64,000 nucleotides of DNA from Allolobophora icterica (Eukaryota > Annelida > Clitellata > Crassiclitellata > Lumbricidae). A model generated the notes under the pieces. That model saw nothing but the letters and a program-made list of their open reading frames with translations, was not told where the DNA came from and did no database searches. The first letter of the stretch is position 1; every line of letters begins with the position of its first letter. The DNA lies in assembly GCA_963556255.1 (NCBI GenBank), contig OY744615.1:15517537-15581536 (forward strand), read 5' to 3'. Of the stretch, positions 22,196 to 32,837 are shown in pieces. A program made the translations under genes and the position numbers.

Positions 22196-22486
22196 TCATT
22201 CTTGTTGGAGAACGTGCAAGAAATCTTTCAATGTTGGGAAATGACTTGAAGGTGTGGGCAAAAGTGATGATTGTATATTGAATTTTGGGTAGAATGGAGG
22301 TTCAAATTTATTTCTTATTAAATATAATTTTCGTTTTGTTTTAATTTGGTTTTACTTGCCCTGAGTTTTACATTTTCTCAAACTATATAACTTTGCGGTA
22401 ATAATTGGTCTTTCACTGAATTAGTTGGACCCGCGAATGTGTATGATAGGCTCGAAAGTGAATATGAATGACAACTTGACAGACAT
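22196..22486. other. Right outer spacer and terminus of the foldback-like element
   Basis: AT-rich sequence between the last repeat unit and the outer inverted repeat (22459-22486). It has no counterpart in the left arm, where the array starts about 36 bp from the terminus. Confidence 0.6.
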
Positions 22487-22495
22487 TAAGTTTTC
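22487..22495 (+). repeat. Target-site duplication, right copy (TAAGTTTTC)
   Basis: Perfect match to 11588-11596. Confidence 0.85.
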
Positions 22496-24276
22496 GTGAT
22501 CCAAGTTTTGAACCACATATATGTTTCAACTTCTTTCACTTTCCTTTCAAGGCCACATCTCAAAGACCAGCAGTAAAATTGATGATGTGATGATGGAAGT
22601 ATTATAGTGTTGGTGTAATAAATTATGTTCTATTAAGGTAGGGTTCACCGTTAAGTTTTAATCATAAGTTTTTCCGGAAGTATTGAATCAGCAGTTCAGT
22701 TTACTCTAGTCTAGACGGTTAAACCATTTTCATTATTTAATTTTTTTATTTTAAGGAATGTTTGAAAATAAATAACGTAAATTTAAGTAAATAATGTCAG
22801 CTATTAAAGGAACTTAAAGCGATTCTGGCGTTGAGAAACGGACACAGAAAAAACACAAGATAAACTGTTGGAATCACAAAAAGGTTCCATTTTGAGACAT
22901 TTAAAGTAAGATATAGCAGTCGAGGATTATGTAAATCAAACGAAGAAAGAAGAAACAGAAATTCGCGAAATTTGTCATATGGTTGCAAAATTGTTAGTTT
23001 CACTTTCGTCAGACGCTGAGGCAAAATAACCGTACTTTACTAGCTAGCCTACTATACTTAGTTTATAGTGTTAATTTGTTATTTCCTCGCAAAATAAAAA
23101 GAGCTAATGACTTCATTTTAATCGCAGGTATAATATTATATTATATTTATGGGTCGACGGGCCGCTCAAATGTAGCTTTGCCTAGGGACGCCAAATGTCT
23201 TGAACCGGGCCTGTTCAAAGTAGCCCCAGACCAGGGGCTATTTTAAACACCTCATTTTTTTAAAGGGAATAAGATTGACTCATTAAATACTTTTAAATTA
23301 CTGGATCATCAGATCCTTATAAGCCCTAGGCTAAAAATAAAATAACAATGAATTTCAATAAGACATGTTTGTGGTTCTTGTTTAAACACAAAAAAGTGTT
23401 CAAAGTATCCCCAGTTTACGGTATTAAGAAATTTTTGTCAACTTACTATTTTTGCAACCGGAAAACTTGACGATGGAAGGCATGATGCCAAGACAACCAT
23501 TCCGATGACGTGAAAGTCGTTATGTAAGCCAAGTTATTTCTTGATGAAGGTTCTTACAGCTTAGTAACAGCGTGCGAGACGAAGTAACTCCAATTATATT
23601 AATTATGGATTACAGTCATCTTGCGAGGCAAGCTATTTAATTACCAAGACAGCTTATGTTAGCAAAACCGCGCATAGGGTCTAATGAGCGGTCTATCGAT
23701 GATTGCTACTACCGTCACTAAGAAATTCGCAATGACGTCATTTCAGAATTATTAACAATTCGATGCTAATAATGAGCAAACCAGTGACGTCGTTTCAGGA
23801 ATATGAAAAATTTCTACCACGGGTATACCACAGTATAAATAATTACATGTAATTATTTATACTGTGGGTATACATTCATCAGTGACCAAAAATAATCAGA
23901 TGACCTCGTTGAATAATTATATGTCTGGGGAATTAGGACTGGTTTAGGTAATGTGGCTGGCCAGAGTTAAATTTTGTTATAAACTGTTAGCCCAATTTGA
24001 AACTAATTCTTTCCTGAACAGGAAGCCAGTGCAAAGATTTAAGCACAGAGGTTCAACTTTGAAAGTATTATAATAGCTATTGCAGATCTAGCCAATGAGT
24101 TCTGAACTCTCTGCACTGGCTGCAGCTTCACTGCCTCAGCATGTTTGATTTAATGATACCAGAAAGAAGCGAGTCACAGTAATCTAGGCAACTGGAAACC
24201 AATGCATTTGTATGTTAGTTTAACATGTAGCGTAAGATTTACGTGCGCCGTCGCGTTTTGCATAATATGCTGCATC

Positions 24277-24278
<2 letters not shown>
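22496..24278. other. No gene seen
   Basis: AT-rich tract. At 23218-23245 a hairpin (TAGCCCC...GGGGCTA) and the phrase GTTCAAAGTAGCCCC, echoed at 23398 as GTTCAAAGTATCCCC, suggest remnants of an inverted-repeat element. The 40-bp palindrome at 23828 is listed separately. Confidence 0.5.
23828..23867. repeat. 40-bp perfect palindrome
   Basis: The left arm CCACAGTATAAATAATTACA is followed with no spacer by its exact reverse complement. GTATAC hexamers extend the symmetry on both sides with a one-base bulge. It is either a tiny foldback element or a cruciform-forming site. Confidence 0.95.
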
Positions 24279-24363
<85 letters not shown>

Positions 24364-24366
24364 GTG
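24279..24366 (+). repeat. (TG)n microsatellite
   Basis: About 88 bp of TG with one CG interruption at the 3' end. Confidence 0.97.
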
Positions 24367-26189
24367 AAGAGAAATGCAAATTACATCAAAAGGAGTAATT
24401 TTCAACTAGGCAAAATATTTCGAACCTGGGATATATAGAACTGTTGACGATGGTCCCTTGAGGTTCGATATACCGGTTTTGCTGTATTAACATTAGATAT
24501 TTGACCTGCTTTCATAGGCGTAGCTACTATGACGAATTAGGAGGCAGTTGCACCTAGATGTCTCCAGACTTGCCTCCTCTTGAATTTAAGTCTGCACAAA
24601 TATTGTCGATCCCCGTGCTCTTTTTCAACATCTAAAACACTAGTTTAGAATGCTCTTTTGTAACATGGACAGCATGAGCTCACAACTCCTTTGCAATGGT
24701 ATCTTTGTATAGACTTTGAGCAAGTCTCTCATATTCATGATTTCTTCAAACCTCACATTCAGAATTACTAACCACGTACACATAATGAATGGAATATAAT
24801 AATTTAAGATGACAAAATACACCAACAGTAGATGAATAAGATGACAAAACAATAGAGATTGACAACACACTGGTACAATGAGATGACATACGCACGGACA
24901 AGATAACACCGACAACGAGCAATGAGACAACAACAGAGAAAAAGACAACAGCAGATGCTAAAAACACGATGTTTATTCTTCTTATTACAAATGCGTTATA
25001 GCTTTTTGTTAAATATAATAAAACTGAAATTTAATAATGCATGATTACATAGCTCGTAAGTGCATGCATTCTGAAGCCTAGCAAAAAATGAAGGACTGTC
25101 TCCAGACTTCAAAATTAACACTCAGCAAATATTCTAAATATTTAACTAAATACCTGATCAGCATCATTCATACATTAATTACTAAACATATAGTACACAA
25201 GTTAATTGAAAACGATATTTTAATTAAAAAGGCAGCCATGTCAGCCTTATTTAAGAGTACATGTCCATATTAATCCGATTTAGGAAGAAGCAAACAAAAA
25301 TAAGCAACGGTTCCATAAGTTCACAACCTAACATTATGCCAAGCTATTCATCATAAAAACAAACACTGTAACTACAGAGCACAGAAGACCCACAAGAACC
25401 ATTGTGAGGATTACTGGTTACAACAGCTTCCTACTCTAAGCTGAACATGAAAGTCTGATGAACCCCATGATTTAACTAAAATTTGAATAAACCTTGCTAA
25501 ATGCTAATGCGGCACTCCATGGCTCATCTCCAATACGTAATTACAGTTACTCGCAGTTCTGTTTACATTAAGCAATTAAAATGTAATTATATTCTGTTAC
25601 ATTAATCATGCTAACAAACACTAACAATCTATCAATTAAAACTACACAACTTTCAATTAAAACATGTAATTATAAAATAAAAATGTAATTATATTCTATA
25701 TTCTATTGCATTAATCATGCTAACACATATTCTAAATATTTAATTAAATTTCAATTAAAACAACCTGGAAAGTCATAGAAAGATAAAAACAATATCACCA
25801 AAATTAAAAACACCAGAAAACTAAGAATTAAGTCTACTGAACTGATAAAGACATGCAATAAAACTGACAAATAGTCTATAACCCTTTAACGACAAGAGGG
25901 ATTTTTTCCATACATTTTAGTGCAAGCTCATCATTAAAGTGTTAAAAGTATTGTTACCGTACATTCATTAATGCTAACTCAACTGATCAATGTCAAAACA
26001 AATATTAATTATATCTGGTGGAGACTTGAAGCTTTACAGTCCAACACACCTTGGCCAAAGACATCACTAAAACTGTAAAATATTAAAATACTTTTTATGT
26101 CACCATTCCTAAAGTCATTGCCTTGACTGCCCATATTAAACAAATAATTTTCAACATCATACATAGACTCTACACTCCAACGGTCGCTA
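24367..26189. other. AT-rich noncoding tract
   Basis: No credible ORF. It contains copy A of the duplication described below (25376-25735) and many ATGTAATTATA phrases. Confidence 0.55.
25376..25735 (+). repeat. Diverged segmental duplication, copy A
   Basis: It matches 27005-27405 in the same orientation, 1.63 kb away. Shared stretches include ACAACAGCTTCCTACTCTAA, GCACTCCATGGC and AATTAAAACATGTAATTATA. Identity is uneven, with several small indels. Confidence 0.8.
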
Positions 26190-26545
26190 TCTTCACTCTA
26201 CGACACCTTCAAATACATTTCTCTACTTGATCTGATCTTCCAACTGTCTTAATCTGACTATTCCGTGGACTATGAAAGCTCTGAAACTTCTGGCACATAT
26301 TCACTCTGTAAAATCTGTTTTGGCCTTCAGATCACGGTTAAAAACTGATCTTTTGCTGGACTCGTTACCTCTGTACACTGTTTCTGTGCGTCCTTGGGAG
26401 TCCTTCTTAGCTTTTGACCAGACTCATCTTTGACTTTGGCTTACACAATGATTTTGATTAGTTGACACCACTGCCTGATGATGTCTTAGGCATTATTACA
26501 GTGGCGCTACAGAAGTTATAAAATAATTGTTCTTATTATTATTAT
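26190..26545 (+). mobile_element. LINE 3' end (CR1/L2-like ORF2 C terminus)
   Basis: 26300-26433 encodes SVKSVLAFRSRLKTDLLLD and ends at a stop after DQTHL. The F(K/R)SRLKT-L motif is typical of the end of non-LTR retrotransposon ORF2 proteins. It is followed by GTGGCGCTACAGAAGTTATA and a (TTA)n tail. 5'-truncated, as usual. Confidence 0.65.
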
Positions 26546-26613
26546 ATAATGCACAAAACCAACTGACAGACGATCAACAACAGACATCATATTAATCTCA
26601 GTAGACCATAGAT

Positions 26614-26971
26614 CAGGCATGGCGAACCTTTTTTGGCTCGCGTGCCAGAAAATAGCTCTTAAAGAAAGAGGAAAATTTCGCGTGCCAGAAATATGTTAAA
26701 CCAATGAACACGGAATAAAGTATCCAAAAAGTGAAAGCTAATATCGAAGTCATTGTATTATTTTTGGACGTAGCTACTTAAATAACTTAATAATGCGATT
26801 TATTTCAATTTACTATAATTTTATGTGACAATGAGGCAGGAAAGAAATTGCTGAATGTAACAAATTTAAAAAGAGTATGAAAAAGTGAAGGTTCAGAGTT
26901 CAGGTGGCGTGCCAATCAAAATCTGTTGGCGTGCCAGGTTGGGCACGCGTGCCATAGGTTCGCCATCCCTG
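26614..26971. mobile_element. 358-bp hAT non-autonomous element
   Basis: The ends are CAGGCATGGCGAACC and GGTTCGCCATCCCTG (14 of 15 inverted matches). They are flanked by perfect 8-bp CCATAGAT at 26606-26613 and 26972-26979. GCGTGCCA motifs recur inside both ends. Confidence 0.95.
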
Positions 26972-27004
26972 CCATAGATCAAAATTGCCCAAAATTTCAA
27001 AGTT

Positions 27005-27405
27005 CAAACACAGAAGATCCACAAGAACCGTCCAGAGGATTCTGGTTACAACAGCTTCCTACTCTAAGCTGAACAAGTTTCCCAAAGAAAGTGTGATCAA
27101 CCCGTCATTGTAATAAAATTTGAATAAACCTTGCTAATGCAGCACTCCATGGCCCAACTCCAAAACGTAATTACACTTACTTGCACTTCTGTTTACGTTA
27201 AACACTTAAAATGTAATTACATTCGTAATTAAATTCGTAATTAAAATTAAATAAATGTAATTATATTTACATTAATCATGATAACTAACACTACCAATCC
27301 TGCATTAAAAACAACAAGACCTTGAATTAAAACATGTAATTATAAAATAAAATTTAATTATATTCTGTTAGATGAATCAAGCTAACAAATAATAATAATC
27401 TTTTA
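27005..27405 (+). repeat. Diverged segmental duplication, copy B
   Basis: Counterpart of 25376-25735. It carries an extra (CGTAATTAAATT)-like expansion near 27220. The LINE end and the hAT element lie between the two copies. Confidence 0.8.
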
Positions 27406-28054
27406 ATTAAACGAACACGACGTTACTGATTGTCTTTCAAAGAACCTATGTTAACAAAAACCATAGAAGAGGAGCAAAGTTAATATGCTGATAAAAAAAG
27501 TCATTAGATTTGATTAGCTATGCATATTTCATGCAAAACCTATGTAATGCATTACTCAACAACTCACTGTCCTTCTTATCAAACACTCTCAGTAATATTT
27601 TCACATATCCACTTATGATGCTTTAAACTTATCATAATGCTATTTCTGGAAGCCATAAAAACAACAGCCGTATAATGAGACTGTCATAATGATTCAATCT
27701 GCTGAACTACTGGTCATTTTGGGATCCACGCCCTTAGCAGTGTTACATTACAATTCCTGTTAAAATCAAGAGCATAACAAGGAAGAGTGTCACAAGGAGT
27801 AACTCAAACGCTGCCGTTTTCAGTGGTGTCAGTCGCAAACCTAGATGAAGGAGAGTGACACTAGTCATCTTCATGACACACTGTTGTTAACAGAAACTAC
27901 ATAACAAGGAGTCTATGTATGTCCAGCTATTTCCATTCAATTGTTCGCTTTCTTTTCAGTTTTCACAGTCTGCATTTCACCCCCATCTAGTAAGTGACGT
28001 ATCATCATCACACGAGAATCAATTTTACGCGTAGCCCAATTTCCCATAATCATT
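27406..28054. other. Probable 3' flank/3' UTR of the TRIM gene
   Basis: Noncoding on both strands, directly downstream of the TRIM stop codon at 28055-28057 (minus strand). I could not place a polyadenylation signal with confidence. Confidence 0.4.
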
Positions 28055-28956
28055 TTACTTGTGATAATCACAAACAAGAACCCGGCCCTCTGACTGGAAG
28101 TTATCAACGACGTACAGAGTGTCATCGACCAGTAGCATACGGAATGGATTTCTCAACAGCTCCGATCTGGAAAGCACGAGGCCCCCTCGGATCAGGTTCG
28201 AAGTCAGCAGAAGAATTCTACGGTTCCCGCCGTCGGCAACGAAAATATACTCGCCCCGGAACACAGTCACATAGGATGGTCGACACAGCTGGTTCGACTT
28301 CGTAGCTTCTGATCCCCCAAAGCTCTCCATGACATTACCATCAATGTCTGTGATGCACACCTGGTGGCTGGGATGTGAATCGGAGCCGTAACAAATTACG
28401 AGAAGACCAGACTCCAGCTGGACTGCATGATGAGGAAAATTCAGGCCATGCTGAGCAAGGGATATCTCGCGTATCAGAGTCCCATCAGTCCGGTACTCCT
28501 TGACGAGATGGGACTGGGTGCAGGTGACCAGCACATTCAGGGTACGGTTGACCGAAAGACAGTCCGGCTGGTCGACCACTGGCCACTTCTTCTGCACACT
28601 GTTGGCCAGCTGGATTTTGTGGACGCAGCAGAGTCCAGAGTCGCTAATGTAGAGGCAGGCAAAACTAGTACAGGATGTCATGTCCGATGGCTGCTGCACG
28701 CCAGGAACATGAATTCGACGAGAGCGAACATACGTTGCTAGGTCGTATACTTCCACATCAACAGGTGGGGCAACTGCTGATGCCGCGCTTTCTGTTTTTC
28801 GCACAATGAATAATTCTCCATTCACTGCGGTTATTCCCTGAATTTCTGCCCCTTTGCCAACATTTCTCACAACTTTGAGCAGACTCTGTGACTTGTCTGA
28901 CTTTGGTGACTGCCTCGACGTTGAAGGTTGCTCTGAATCTGCATCTGGAGGCTCCA
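28055..28956 (-). CDS. TRIM-family gene, coding exon 3 (beta-propeller-like C terminus)
   Basis: The acceptor is TTTTTCTAG before 28956; the exon enters in phase 1 (its first two bases complete a Val codon with the last base of exon 2) and stops at TAA 28057-28055, after ...VLVCDYHK. It adds about 300 residues (418-717). Repeated blade-like patterns, such as ACLYISDSG, YIFVADGGNRRILLL and LYVVDN, resemble the NHL-type six-bladed propellers at the C end of TRIM2/3/71-like proteins, though the repeats are weak. The exon opens with an acidic/Ser-rich linker (EPPDADSEQPSTSRQSPKSD). In this class the propeller binds RNA or protein targets and the RING supplies ubiquitin-ligase activity. Confidence 0.8.
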
Positions 28957-29169
28957 CTAGAAAAATTCCACGTGTAGTAATAATTATCAAGGCATTTGGC
29001 TAAATAATCTAATGACTTGTACAGTGCAAATTCTCTAACATGAAATGCACGGAACTAGCGGGAACAATCGACATTAAACGAATTTCCCCTTAACAGTTTT
29101 GTGCTTTTTCAATTCCAGTTTTTAAGATGTTTAATATAAGCAGAAGTGTGTACACAATGATTGTTGGGT

Positions 29170-29440
29170 ATAGCAGTAGTCCCTTAAGCTAGCCCCGAGT
29201 ATGAAGTGTTAGCGACTTAATTTTCTTAGCCTCGGCATATGAGGGCAGGTGGCTAATCCTCTCCCTCATCATCTCATATTCCCACCAACAGTGTATGGTC
29301 AGTGTACTCATTATAGCTGAGTTGGCTAGGGGGCGCAGGTGGGGCAAAACTCGAACCAAATTTCTGCCTTGGTGGGGATTTGAACCCCGAGCTGTAATTG
29401 ATGGTCCAGCATTCTAACCACTACACTATCGAGTGCCCCC
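29170..29440 (-). mobile_element. tRNA-derived SINE (family 2)
   Basis: On the minus strand an A box (TAGTGTAGTGGTTAGAATGC) and B box (GGGGTTCAAATCCCC) are properly spaced. The acceptor-stem halves do not pair, so this is a tRNA-derived SINE head rather than a functional tRNA. The body extends to about 29170. It is antisense to the plus strand and co-oriented with the TRIM transcript. Confidence 0.65.
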
Positions 29441-30482
29441 CAGTCCAGATAAGCAAGTAAATATGCCACATATATGGTGCAGACCCATTTAAGCATGGTC
29501 ATGGGAAGCCAGTCACAACTTTTTGATAAAAAGGCCACACTGAAATACAAGAAACTATTCAACAGAGCTCCCAGTCTAGCCCTGTCTTCAATTGCTGAGA
29601 AACGGTACATGTATTATCCTCGAGGCAAAGCAGGCTATCATTAAATATATATAAACTGCTCCTGCCTACTATTTACCAGAGATGTTGTAGTTGGTACTTG
29701 TATTTAAGTACAACTCGAGTACTGTTTTTAAGTACTTGAGACCAAAGTACTTGTACTCATACTGCTCATCCCCATCCATCCCTGCAGGACTACATCACAT
29801 TCCCCCCAAAAATTTCACCAATTAAAATTTAAAAAAATGATTAGCTTACAAAGCTATTTGTATTAATGATTGAATAAAACATACACATAAAAAACAGATA
29901 ATCTTATTGAAAGTTTGCATTAACCAAGTCCCGACTATTTCTGACTAGTCAACAGCTTCAGAAAAAAATCTCCATGTCAACATCACCCTGGACTAGATTT
30001 GGGATGTACTTGTAGCTCCTACGAATGACTAGCAACTACGTTAGAAATTTAATCAGAAAGTAGACCATAGAAATGATGTAAGCCTGTGGCGAATTACGAA
30101 TAGTTGTGGAGGTCTGAATAGGCGGGTTTAACTGGAGCACCTGTAAACTAGGCATTTGAGAGAATGCACCAAAATGGGCTTTCGGTTTGATTCTGACCAA
30201 TGGCTGAATGGGCTTCACCGGAAGCGTGGTGCTGCAGGGACAGAGGGAAATTAGGTTGTGAGGACAGTCTACGTTGAGCAGTTATCTGTGGCAAAGCGGT
30301 GGTTGTTGTTTGGTTTGCAAGTCGTTGTTTAAGTTGTTGGTTGAAATAAACGGTTGAAACATTTTTCAAAGAAAAATCCACAAAGCCTGTAGGGTTGAAA
30401 CGTGAATGGAACTGGAAATTTAAGTTTCTGTATACCATATAGCATATAGTCTACTCTATACAGTGCACAGACTCTAGAGTCT

Positions 30483-30554
30483 ATAGAGCAATAATAGTTG
30501 TTCTGAAGTTCTGACTCAGACCTTTAGATTTCAGAACAACTATTATAGCTCTAT
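30483..30554. repeat. Intronic hairpin, 24-bp arms
   Basis: ATAGAGCAATAATAGTTGTT + CTGA pairs with TCAGAACAACTATTAT + AGCTCTAT across a 24-base loop, with one bulge. A small foldback or pre-miRNA-like stem. Confidence 0.75.
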
Positions 30555-31216
30555 GCAGCTGCTACTTACTAAGTACTTAGTCAGAAGTTCTGACTACATA
30601 GCGGCTATCAACAGTCATGTTGCCTCGGTCCAATGAGCACATAATGTTTAGAGTAAACTGTAAAACATGTTACCATTACCGTGGTTTTATCACCGGCTCA
30701 TTCTCAATTACCGCATTATTACCTCGACAGTAAACCCATTACCGTGGCAAAACTGCCATTGCTGTCCCCGTTACCACGTTATTCACCACGGGAAAAAGCG
30801 TCACTCTAGTGTAAACACACTGACAGACTTTTGCATACACATGGATAGCTTACCAGTTACCTTCTAGTCATTAGTAGCTCTTACGGTTTGGACATTTTGG
30901 CAGTTCTTTTGTGTTGACCAATGTTTAGATGGACCATATCTTGATCAGAATTTAATTCCAGTTGTCTTGCTTAAATAGAGCACACAGACACTAACATGGT
31001 TTGTAATTAAAATACTACCGGTAATATACCTGGAGTCGTAAAGTTTGGTCATGATAACGTTACTGTTAACCCTTTAAAGGGCATAATGGCCCTGAACAGT
31101 TACAACAATAATAATTACACATTATATGCCTGCTAAGTAACCATATAGAGGGAATATATTCGTCATGTGGAAAAGTTGACTTTAAAAAAATGGCAATATT
31201 GTGTCCTATACCCATG

Positions 31217-31300
31217 AAGCCGAAACTTGTAGTGGCAACATTGTCGCCACTGCCCACTAAGCCGAAACTTGTAGTGGCAACATTGTCGCCACTGCCCATT
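31217..31300. repeat. 42-bp tandem duplication
   Basis: Two units, AAGCCGAAACTTGTAGTGGC then AACATTGTCGCCACTGCCCA, start at 31217 and 31259. They differ by one base, and a third start is visible at 31301. Confidence 0.95.
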
Positions 31301-31445
31301 AAGCCCAAATGAACGAATTAGAAACAAGTGAAACCAAAAAGCAGTGTTGTTGTCAATCATGTAAGAAACATTAGTAAAAACAATTGGAAATTACAGAGTA
31401 CGGTTTCGTACTAAGTGGCAGGCCTAGTTGTGTTTCAAGTGCAGT

Positions 31446-31720
31446 TCACTTATGAAAATCTGCGAAACATGGGTATATGCATAGAGCGACACCGCACGCA
31501 CTACAGGCAATCTTCGACCGTTCATTGTTCAGCTGGGTGCTGCAAGCCCGGCACCTGCGATATTTATCTATGCGCTGCGGCATGTGGACTCCCACTGATG
31601 ACAGACGAATGTTGTCTGGAACACCAGCTCCTTTACGGTTGAGTGGGTTTCGACGTGATTTGCGCCTAATGAAAGAGCCACCTTGTAAGCTTGACCGCCG
31701 TTGCCGTGATCTGTAGTTTG
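31446..31720 (-). pseudogene. piggyBac transposase C-terminal Cys-rich domain (remnant)
   Basis: The minus frame ends with RRCRACSTQLNNERSKIACS + ACGVALCIYPCFADFHK. This is the CxxC...CxxC..LC..PCF..FH signature that closes PGBD4-like piggyBac transposases. The catalytic DDE core is gone and a (TA)n tract replaces the upstream part. Confidence 0.85.
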
Positions 31721-31734
31721 TCGCCATATGCATT

Positions 31735-31738
<4 letters not shown>

Positions 31739-31812
<74 letters not shown>
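31739..31812. repeat. (TA)n microsatellite
   Basis: About 74 bp of pure AT dinucleotide inside the piggyBac remnant. Confidence 0.97.
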
Positions 31813-31815
<3 letters not shown>

Positions 31816-32837
31816 TGTATGCACATGCTGTGTAGTTTAATTCATGCACTAACCCTAAGCCTGTGCCTTCTAAGTACATCGACCAGTAGGAAAACATAAT
31901 ATTGCCTCTACCCTTTAAAGGGTTAAGGGAAATGTTATTTCTGTGAAGTGCAAGCTTTGTCATGAAAAACTACGGTGACTTTGATGAAAGTGATTTTTTG
32001 GACTTCTGGAAATGCAGCAAAGCTGTTCGCAACAAACTCTAAGAGTCCATGATGCTAAAATGGACTAAACATCCTTTTCATGCTATGTACCCAGTATGTA
32101 TGTATATATATATATCCGTTTATTCAATTACCGTGTTGGCAAAACACAACACATTAAAAATGATTATTGAGTCAAGTCAGCTATAGCAGATGTCCATACT
32201 ATTTCACGAGTTGGAATGTTAACCGATATTTCGTGTAAAAAATTTAAAATTTTCACGCTGTGTTTTGCACTGTACATGTCATTTTAACTGCTAATGTATA
32301 TCTTTGAAATTTGTCAGTGCCATACAAAAGCTGTGTCATGACAACCAGCTTAATCTCTTGCGCTATATCAAGTCAAGCTCATGTTTGGTCAGTTTCCGTG
32401 TCAGGTAAGAATTAGGAGGGGGTCAAGACAACATAGTACTATTGTGGAAATTGTTGGTGGTGGTGGTCATGGGATGGTGCAGGAGCAGAAGCAGGATAGG
32501 TGAGCTTGAATCATTCGATTTTCAGTCTGCAATTGGAGCTACTGGTGGATGTCTTTCAGCAGTTTGTTCCAAAGAGATATCATATCACATATCAAGTTAA
32601 GTCTGCAAGAGCCAGGACATTCGCCCAGTTTTGGTGTCAGGTCAGAATTGGTTGGTGGGATTTGAACCCAAGTCATTACATAGGAGAAAGCTTAACTGAG
32701 CACAATCAAAGTTGGCCAACTTTAAACATATGGATTCCGACCATTATTTTAAGCATTTCACAGAATGGAAAAACATTTTCTTAAAGCACAACATTTTTGT
32801 TAACAAAAGAATAGGCAAGTATGGCACAATCAGTTAC

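Larger units (their letters stand above)
11597..22486. mobile_element. 10.9-kb foldback-like transposon with satellite arms
   Basis: Both outer ends read ATGTCTGTCAAGTTGTCAT in inverted orientation (27 of the first 28 bp match). They are flanked by a perfect 9-bp direct repeat TAAGTTTTC at 11588-11596 and 22487-22495. Inside the ends lie inverted arrays of the same 189-bp unit, about 4 units on the left and 29 on the right. The right array is separated from its terminus by about 290 bp of AT-rich sequence. The 4.3-kb core (12410-16715) carries a small intact acidic ORF and a decayed DNA polymerase B. TIRs made of tandem repeats plus a 9-bp duplication are features known from Drosophila FB elements; Polintons have 6-bp duplications. 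Whether the polymerase belongs to the element or is an older passenger is unresolved. Confidence 0.8.
31070..31922. mobile_element. piggyBac remnant with TTAA duplications
   Basis: Both termini read CCCTTTAAAGGG followed by YA and lie next to TTAA (31066-31069 and 31923-31926), the target site of piggyBac elements. The interior keeps only the C-terminal transposase end, plus a 42-bp duplication and a (TA)n tract. Confidence 0.85.
28957..32837 (-). other. TRIM gene intron 2 (3.9 kb), filled with repeats
   Basis: GT at 32837-32836 and AG at 28958-28957 bound it, and the phase agrees on both sides. It contains a SINE (29170-29440), a hAT-like half-end (CAGAGATGTTGTAG at 29677, with ACTTGTACTC motifs but no matching right end), a hairpin (30483-30554) and a piggyBac remnant (31070-31922). 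A B-box-like TGGGATTTGAACCCA near 32655 belongs to another, weaker tRNA-like repeat. No further exon is evident. Confidence 0.7.

Noticed and set aside
11597..22486. Calling the whole element a Polinton/Maverick because of the polymerase
   Set aside because: Polintons have 6-bp target duplications and typically start with AG. Here a perfect 9-bp duplication abuts termini starting ATGTCTG, and no integrase, protease or capsid gene is seen.
29677..29784. A complete hAT MITE beginning CAGAGATGTTGTAG
   Set aside because: The right end does not mirror the left and the flanks show no duplication; at most half an element.
31446..31963. IYIYIY-rich ORFs over (TA)n tracts (also at 43090, 51446, 61600)
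   Set aside because: Microsatellite translation; only the piggyBac C-terminal part of the first is meaningful.
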